The position numbers and the translations under genes were made by a program. Below are positions 8,901-11,862 of a DNA stretch of 11,862 nucleotides, piece by piece; position 1 is the first letter of the stretch; each line of letters opens with the position of its first letter. Source of the stretch: Clostridiaceae bacterium. GTDB lineage: Bacteria; Bacillota_A; Clostridia; Acetivibrionales; Acetivibrionaceae. The notes below the pieces were generated by a model. The model was not told the DNA's origin, did no database searches, and worked only from the letters and a program-made list of their open reading frames with translations. The DNA lies in contig JAAZCB010000891.1 of NCBI GenBank assembly GCA_012513545.1, positions 1 to 11,862 of the forward strand, read 5' to 3'.

Positions 8901-11862
8901 GGTAACAAGTTTTTGTGCGCATATCTTGTGTGCGAAAATGAAATGAAGATATCGGATATCAGGGAGTACCTTTCAAAGAGTCTTCCTCATTATATGATTC
9001 CCGAACACTTTATACAGCTTGACAAAATGCCCCTTACTCCGAATGGTAAGGTTAATAAAAAAGCCCTGCCACAACCAAAAGGTGTTATAAATACAGGGGT
9101 CAGGTTTGTAGCGCCAAGGGACAGGGTTGAAGAAGCGCTTTGTGAGATGTGGAAGGAAATACTCGGGCTTGAGAAGGTGGGAGTTAATGATAGCTTTTTT
9201 GATCTTGGAGGTCATTCGCTAAAGGCGACAACATTTATTTCAAGAGTCCATAAGGCTTTCAATATAGAGCTTCCGTTGAGAGAGATGTTCAGAACTCCGA
9301 CTATTGCATGCCTGGCTGAGTACATAAAGAACTCCGTGGAAACCATATACTCGGAAATCAAGCCGGTTGAGGAAAAAGAGTACTACCCTCAATCCTCGGC
9401 ACAAAAAAGGATGTATATTTTAAGCCAGTTTGAAGGTTCGGAAGGCAGTTATCATATGCCAAGTATTTTCAAAGTGGAAGGGTCAATGGACAAGGACAGG
9501 GTGGAAAACGCTTTCCTAAGACTGATTGAACGCCACGAATCATTAAGGACGTCTTTCCATATGATAGACAACAAACCCGTTCAGAAAATACATAAGGAGG
9601 TTGATTTCAAATTTGAATACTACAACCTTAGTAATGAGGAAGAAAAGGACCTTAAGGCAAAAGAGCTGACCGACGGTTTTGTAAGAAAATTCGATATTGA
9701 GAAGGCACCTCTTATGAGAGCCGGACTTATAGATATAAGCGAAAATGAACAGGTATTTATGTTTGACATACACCATATCATTTCGGACGGTATATCCATG
9801 CAGTTGCTCATGAAGGAGTTTTACGAGTATTACGAAGGGAAAGAGCCAGAGCCGCTGAAGCTTCAATATAAAGACTTTTCCGAGTGGCAGAATTCGTTGT
9901 TTGAAAAGGGAGTTATTAAGAAACAGGCGGAATACTGGAAAAATGTGTTTGAAGGGGAGATTCCGGTTTTAAACCTTCCTACAGACTATCCAAGGCCTTC
10001 ATATCAAAGTTTTGAAGGTGACAGGGTGGTTGCATTTGCGGATGAAATGCTCAAAGATGACATTATGAGGCTTGGCAGGGAAACAGGAGCAACACTCTAC
10101 ATGCTTTTACTTGCGGCATATAATGTATTGCTATACAGGCTAACAGGACAGGAGGATATAGTTGTAGGTTCTCCGATAGCCGGCAGACCCCATGCCGACT
10201 TGGAAAACATCATTGGAGTATTTATTAATACTCTTGCAATGAGAAACAGGCCTGAAGGCAGCAAAACCTTCAGAGAATTCTTAAATGAAGTAAAGGATAA
10301 TTCACTTAAAGCATATGAAAACCAGGAATATCAGTTTGAGGAATTGATAGAGAACGTAGGCGTTAAAAGGGATATGGGTAGGAACCCCCTGTTTGACACT
10401 ATGTTTATACTGCAAAATGCTTTGGAGGAGGATAAGTCGGAAAAAGAAGAAGATCCTGACTTTACCTCCTATGATATGAACTATAATGTTTCAAAGTTCG
10501 ATATGAGCTTGAAGGCCTCTGAAAAAGAGGATTCAATACTCTTTATTTTCGAATACTGCATAAAATTATTCAATAAGGATACAATTCAAAGGTTTTCAGA
10601 TATTTACCTTAACATCCTTAAGAAAATATGCCGCGATCCCGATGCAGTTCTGGCCGACCTGGATATAATACCTGAGGACGAGCGTGAAAGAATACTTGAG
10701 TCTTTTAACAATACGTTCAAGCATTACAATAAGGAAAAAACATTTCATGTGCTTTTTGAAGAGCAGGTAACAAGGACACCCGAAAATAAGGCTGTTGCTT
10801 TCAAAGATGAAAGCCTGACGTATAGGGAGCTTAATAATAAAGCAAACCAGCTCGCAAGAAGGTTGAGACAAAAAGGTGTTAAGCCTGGGACGGCATTGGG
10901 CGATAGCGTACAAAATGGCAGTATTGTAGGTATATTAGCCGACCAGGGCATTGAAACCGTTGTAGGAATACTGGGTGTACTTAAGGCTGGGGGTGCTTAT
11001 CTGCCTATTGAACCCGGATACCCTGAAGAACGTATAAGATTTATGCTTGAGGACAGTGGAGCTAAAGTCTTGCTGACTTCCAGAAACAATACCGTGAAAA
11101 TAAGTTTCGGCATAGACACGATATACCTTAATAATGAATACCTGTACGTTGGGGACGACAGCAATCTTGAGCCTGTAAGCCTTAACAGCGACCTGGCGTA
11201 TACAATTTATACTTCAGGTACTACGGGAAAGCCAAAAGGAGTCATGATTGACAACAGTAGCCTGGTTAACTACCTGACATGGTTTACAGGTGAATTTGGT
11301 ATTGATAATAATGACAGTACCGCAATACTCTCTTCTTTGTGTTTTGACCTCGGATATACAGCATTCTTTTCCGCTTTACTTAAGGGAGCAGAACTTCACC
11401 TGATAGATAAACAGAATTACAAGGACCCTGAGTATGTGCTGGAATATATAAAGAGTAACAGAATAACATATTTAAAGACAACACCATCAATGTTCAGCAC
11501 CATTGTAAATACCTTCAGCTTTTCAGTCGCTGGTGTCTTAAACAGCTTAAGGCTTGTGGCGATAGGAGGAGAGAAAATCAATATGTCGGATATAGAGAGA
11601 TTCAACAGGCTATATCCGAAGGCAGTTGTACTAAACCATTATGGGCCTACAGAGGCAACAATAGGTTGTATTGCTTATCCGATCGATTTTAATAAATTTG
11701 AAGAATTCAAAGAGTGTCCTGTAATAGGAAGGCCGATTTCAAACATACAGGCCTACGTAATAAATAAAAACCTGAAATTACAGCCGATAGGAGTACCGGG
11801 AGAACTTGCAATTTCAGGTGATTGCCTGGCAAGAGGATATCTTTCACGGCCTGAGCTTGAAG
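5982..11862 (+). CDS. Nonribosomal peptide synthetase, 3'-partial: half-C-A[MT]-PCP-C-A(Asp)
   Basis: The start is ATG 5982, set by the RBS at 5971 and an in-frame TAA at 5970. The frame stays open to the right edge (1960 full codons), so the C-terminus is missing. Domains are: C-terminal half of a condensation domain (residues about 12-241), an A domain (248-1033) interrupted by a methyltransferase (about 398-679), PCP (Ser1079), C (1134-1556, HHIISDG) and a second A domain (from about 1583, cut after A6). The protein should accept the chain from the C domain ending the upstream gene, add a residue that may be methylated, then add a predicted aspartate. The half-C start and the A2-A3 position of the methyltransferase are uncommon. 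No frameshift was seen, and codon use matches gene 1. Confidence 0.97.
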   Translation, partial: MARVVVPSSDKFEISRKYWEEKLTSDLEVINLPTDYGESETYEKGAYNAVVDNDLKERLELLTKGQDSLLLVVMISALKTLLFKYTDRDDITIGIPVLNSSGGFNTFIAIRDRIDGEMTFRELLMKVKTTVSEGFKNQHYPLDNILELLEFNREEPNLFKVLLCIDSISSDTKLTDELLAETKNEIAFSFAVSNGSLGINISYNAAHYRQETIMKLWDRYSIILGKALEDMNKRICDIDILDKTEQKTLLLDFNNTSKPFPEGMFLHRMFEEMVDRYPDNEAIIFNDQVLTYREVEKRANRIANYLVNEAQVKENSLVGIFHDDPLEVCISIIGVLKSGAAYVPMDPSYPEERLRTLTDDAGIEVVISGKRFIKTLNRLQWDSPSVRIFLLTDSHDVYGESEEDVTELMKETWEFIGQKAVDDIEGGSWVSSFTGENLSFEEMEEYSQNVLKKLMPYLDKDTRVLEIGCASGLSMYKIAPLVGMYYGTDLSQVIINKNLKRLEEEGHNNIKLGCMAAHEIDSIEEKDFDIVIINSVIQCFSGYNYTRKVFNKILDKIKDNGLIFVGDIMDLDRRAALSEALIKFKEDNEGKGYRTKTDYSIELFFKKEFFEDLRAEFPAVKNIEFSDKIHTIENELTRFRYDAVLFVDKKQPLSYFSKFKMQHDLREVEKQSDQRPEVKIAPENLAYIIYTSGTTGKPKGVMVEHRGIANSMQWRREEYALEVGDTGLQVFSYCFDGFIAAFFTPIVSGARIVLLDYEDAKSPVALKSSLVKNKVTHFVCVPSLYAAVLECMTKEDMTSMRYVTLAGEKTGIALVKKTKELNENTRIVNEYGPTECSVVATFKQDMMSDEPVTIGKPIANTQIYITDRNSSLKPIGVTGELCIGGKGLARGYLKRPELTKEKFIDNPCRPGEKMYRTGDLARWLPDGNIEFIGRCDEQVKVRGFRIELGEIEARLLENKNVKEAVVLVKDGTDGNKFLCAYLVCENEMKISDIREYLSKSLPHYMIPEHFIQLDKMPLTPNGKVNKKALPQPKGVINTGVRFVAPRDRVEEALCEMWKEILGLEKVGVNDSFFDLGGHSLKATTFISRVHKAFNIELPLREMFRTPTIACLAEYIKNSVETIYSEIKPVEEKEYYPQSSAQKRMYILSQFEGSEGSYHMPSIFKVEGSMDKDRVENAFLRLIERHESLRTSFHMIDNKPVQKIHKEVDFKFEYYNLSNEEEKDLKAKELTDGFVRKFDIEKAPLMRAGLIDISENEQVFMFDIHHIISDGISMQLLMKEFYEYYEGKEPEPLKLQYKDFSEWQNSLFEKGVIKKQAEYWKNVFEGEIPVLNLPTDYPRPSYQSFEGDRVVAFADEMLKDDIMRLGRETGATLYMLLLAAYNVLLYRLTGQEDIVVGSPIAGRPHADLENIIGVFINTLAMRNRPEGSKTFREFLNEVKDNSLKAYENQEYQFEELIENVGVKRDMGRNPLFDTMFILQNALEEDKSEKEEDPDFTSYDMNYNVSKFDMSLKASEKEDSILFIFEYCIKLFNKDTIQRFSDIYLNILKKICRDPDAVLADLDIIPEDERERILESFNNTFKHYNKEKTFHVLFEEQVTRTPENKAVAFKDESLTYRELNNKANQLARRLRQKGVKPGTALGDSVQNGSIVGILADQGIETVVGILGVLKAGGAYLPIEPGYPEERIRFMLEDSGAKVLLTSRNNTVKISFGIDTIYLNNEYLYVGDDSNLEPVSLNSDLAYTIYTSGTTGKPKGVMIDNSSLVNYLTWFTGEFGIDNNDSTAILSSLCFDLGYTAFFSALLKGAELHLIDKQNYKDPEYVLEYIKSNRITYLKTTPSMFSTIVNTFSFSVAGVLNSLRLVAIGGEKINMSDIERFNRLYPKAVVLNHYGPTEATIGCIAYPIDFNKFEEFKECPVIGRPISNIQAYVINKNLKLQPIGVPGELAISGDCLARGYLSRPELE
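6015..6704 (+). other. Truncated condensation domain (C-terminal lobe only)
   Basis: The protein starts about 17 residues before RKYWEEKL, which matches the EEYW segment about 181 residues into the full C domains here. The first lobe, with the SSAQKR, RHESLRT and HHxxxDG motifs, is therefore absent. Retained are NLPTDY, IGIP, NQHYPLD and the final ISYNAAHY strand. The floor loop at 6258-6302 is about five residues shorter than in the intact domains and lacks their AGR...DLQN pattern. It cannot catalyse condensation by the known mechanism. A structural or docking role, or an evolutionary remnant, is inferred. Confidence 0.88.
6723..9080 (+). other. Adenylation domain 3, interrupted between A2 and A3; aromatic or hydrophobic substrate
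   Basis: A1 (LTYREV) is at 6849-6866, A2 (LKSGAAYVPMD) at 6987-7019, A3 (YTSGTTGKPKG) at 8049-8081, A5 (NEYGPTECS) at 8466-8492, A7 (YRTGD) near 8723 and A10 (NGKV) at 9042-9053. A2 to A3 spans about 344 residues against 66 in domain 2, so about 278 residues are inserted. Code codons are D8187, G8190, A8199, V8316, T8391, A8397, E8469, V8493, V8496 and K9048: DGAVTAEVVK. This lies between tyrosine (DGTITAEVAK) and leucine (DGAYTGEVVK). Close similarity to domain 2 around A3-A5 favours an aromatic residue, but the substrate is not settled. Confidence 0.9.
7173..8018 (+). other. SAM-dependent methyltransferase domain embedded in adenylation domain 3
   Basis: This insert of about 280 residues is a class I methyltransferase of the kind embedded in NRPS A domains. 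It has the entry segment WVSSFTGE (7266-7289), the SAM-binding loop VLEIGCASG (7371-7397), the strand-2 acidic residue in YYGTDLS (7434-7454), NSVIQCF (7581-7601) and FVGD (7671-7682). It ends near RYDAVLFV. The glycine loop has Ala in place of the middle Gly (GCASG, not GCGTG), which many active methyltransferases tolerate. It probably methylates the amino acid bound by this module. Published A2-A3 insertions such as TioN have been linked to side-chain methylation and A8-A9 insertions to the backbone nitrogen; whether that rule holds here is inference. Confidence 0.9.
9126..9338 (+). other. Peptidyl carrier protein 3
   Basis: The carrier site is FFDLGGHSLKAT, with the phosphopantetheine serine at 9216-9218. 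It carries the residue loaded, and perhaps methylated, by the interrupted A domain. The following segment PLREMFRTPTI closely repeats that after carriers 1 and 2. Confidence 0.95.
9378..10650 (+). other. Condensation domain 3 (complete)
   Basis: This complete C domain begins YYPQSSAQKR (from 9381), with RHESLRTSF (about 9534), catalytic HHIISDG (9771-9791), VVGSPIAGR/VFINTLAMR, NQEYQFEEL and RNPLFD. It should join the chain on PCP3 to the predicted aspartate of the next module. As no epimerase lies upstream, the LCL type is inferred. Confidence 0.93.
10728..11862 (+). other. Adenylation domain 4 (3'-partial), predicted aspartate
   Basis: Visible motifs are A1 (LTYREL, near 10815), A2 (LKAGGAYLPIE, ending near 11009, with Glu replacing the usual Asp), A3 (YTSGTTGKPKG, 11208-11240), A5 (NHYGPTEAT, 11634-11660) and A6 (ARGYLSRPEL, at the edge). 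Code codons are D11346, L11349, T11358, K11475, A11559, G11565, H11637, I11661 and G11664: DLTKAGHIG. This differs by one residue from the aspartate code DLTKVGHIG. His and Ile at positions seven and eight favour Asp over Asn (DLTKLGEVG). A ten-residue insert lies between A1 and A2 at 10890-10919. Confidence 0.83.

Noticed and set aside
1..11862. Repeated DNA segments at the four A3, three carrier and C-domain motifs
   Set aside because: These similar stretches are homologous domains of a modular enzyme with many silent differences, not mobile elements or direct repeats.

Overview
This window is the middle of a nonribosomal peptide synthetase (NRPS) assembly line. Almost every base belongs to two large, co-directional genes on the + strand, each cut by a window edge. 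The first (1-5931) lacks its 5' end. The second (5982-11862) starts inside the window and has no stop before the right edge. A 50-base gap with a strong AAGGAGG ribosome binding site separates them, so they are almost certainly one operon. The low-to-moderate GC content (about 40% by eye, not counted), the preference for AGA/AGG and ATA codons and the near-perfect Shine-Dalgarno sequence suggest a Firmicute, most likely a clostridium. This is inference from composition and protein style, not a database match.

Layout. Gene 1: adenylation domain (A, 5' end missing)-carrier (PCP)-condensation (C)-A-PCP-C, ending in a short acidic tail. Gene 2: a C-terminal half of a condensation domain, then an A domain split by an inserted SAM-dependent methyltransferase, PCP, C and the first two thirds of a fourth A domain. 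The ten-residue substrate codes, read by aligning to GrsA from memory, are DFWNIGMVHK (threonine, exact match), DGTITAEVVK (tyrosine, one change), DGAVTAEVVK (unusual, between the tyrosine and leucine codes) and DLTKAGHIG (aspartate, one change; the last position lies outside the window). The predicted segment is Thr-Tyr-(aromatic or hydrophobic residue, probably methylated)-Asp. There is no epimerisation domain, so these residues are expected to be L-configured.

How the parts work together. Each A domain activates an amino acid with ATP and loads it on the next PCP, and each C domain forms a peptide bond. The complete C domain ending gene 1 should pass the growing chain to the methyltransferase-containing module at the start of gene 2, so the peptide must cross between two proteins at this junction.

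The two most unusual points are both at the front of gene 2. The methyltransferase sits between core motifs A2 and A3, rather than at the commoner A8-A9 site. The gene also begins with a redundant C-domain half that lacks the catalytic HHxxxDG half, directly after a gene that already ends in a full C domain. Loading module, release domain, MbtH-like protein, phosphopantetheinyl transferase and exporter are not in the window. No RNA genes, insertion sequences or CRISPR arrays were seen.
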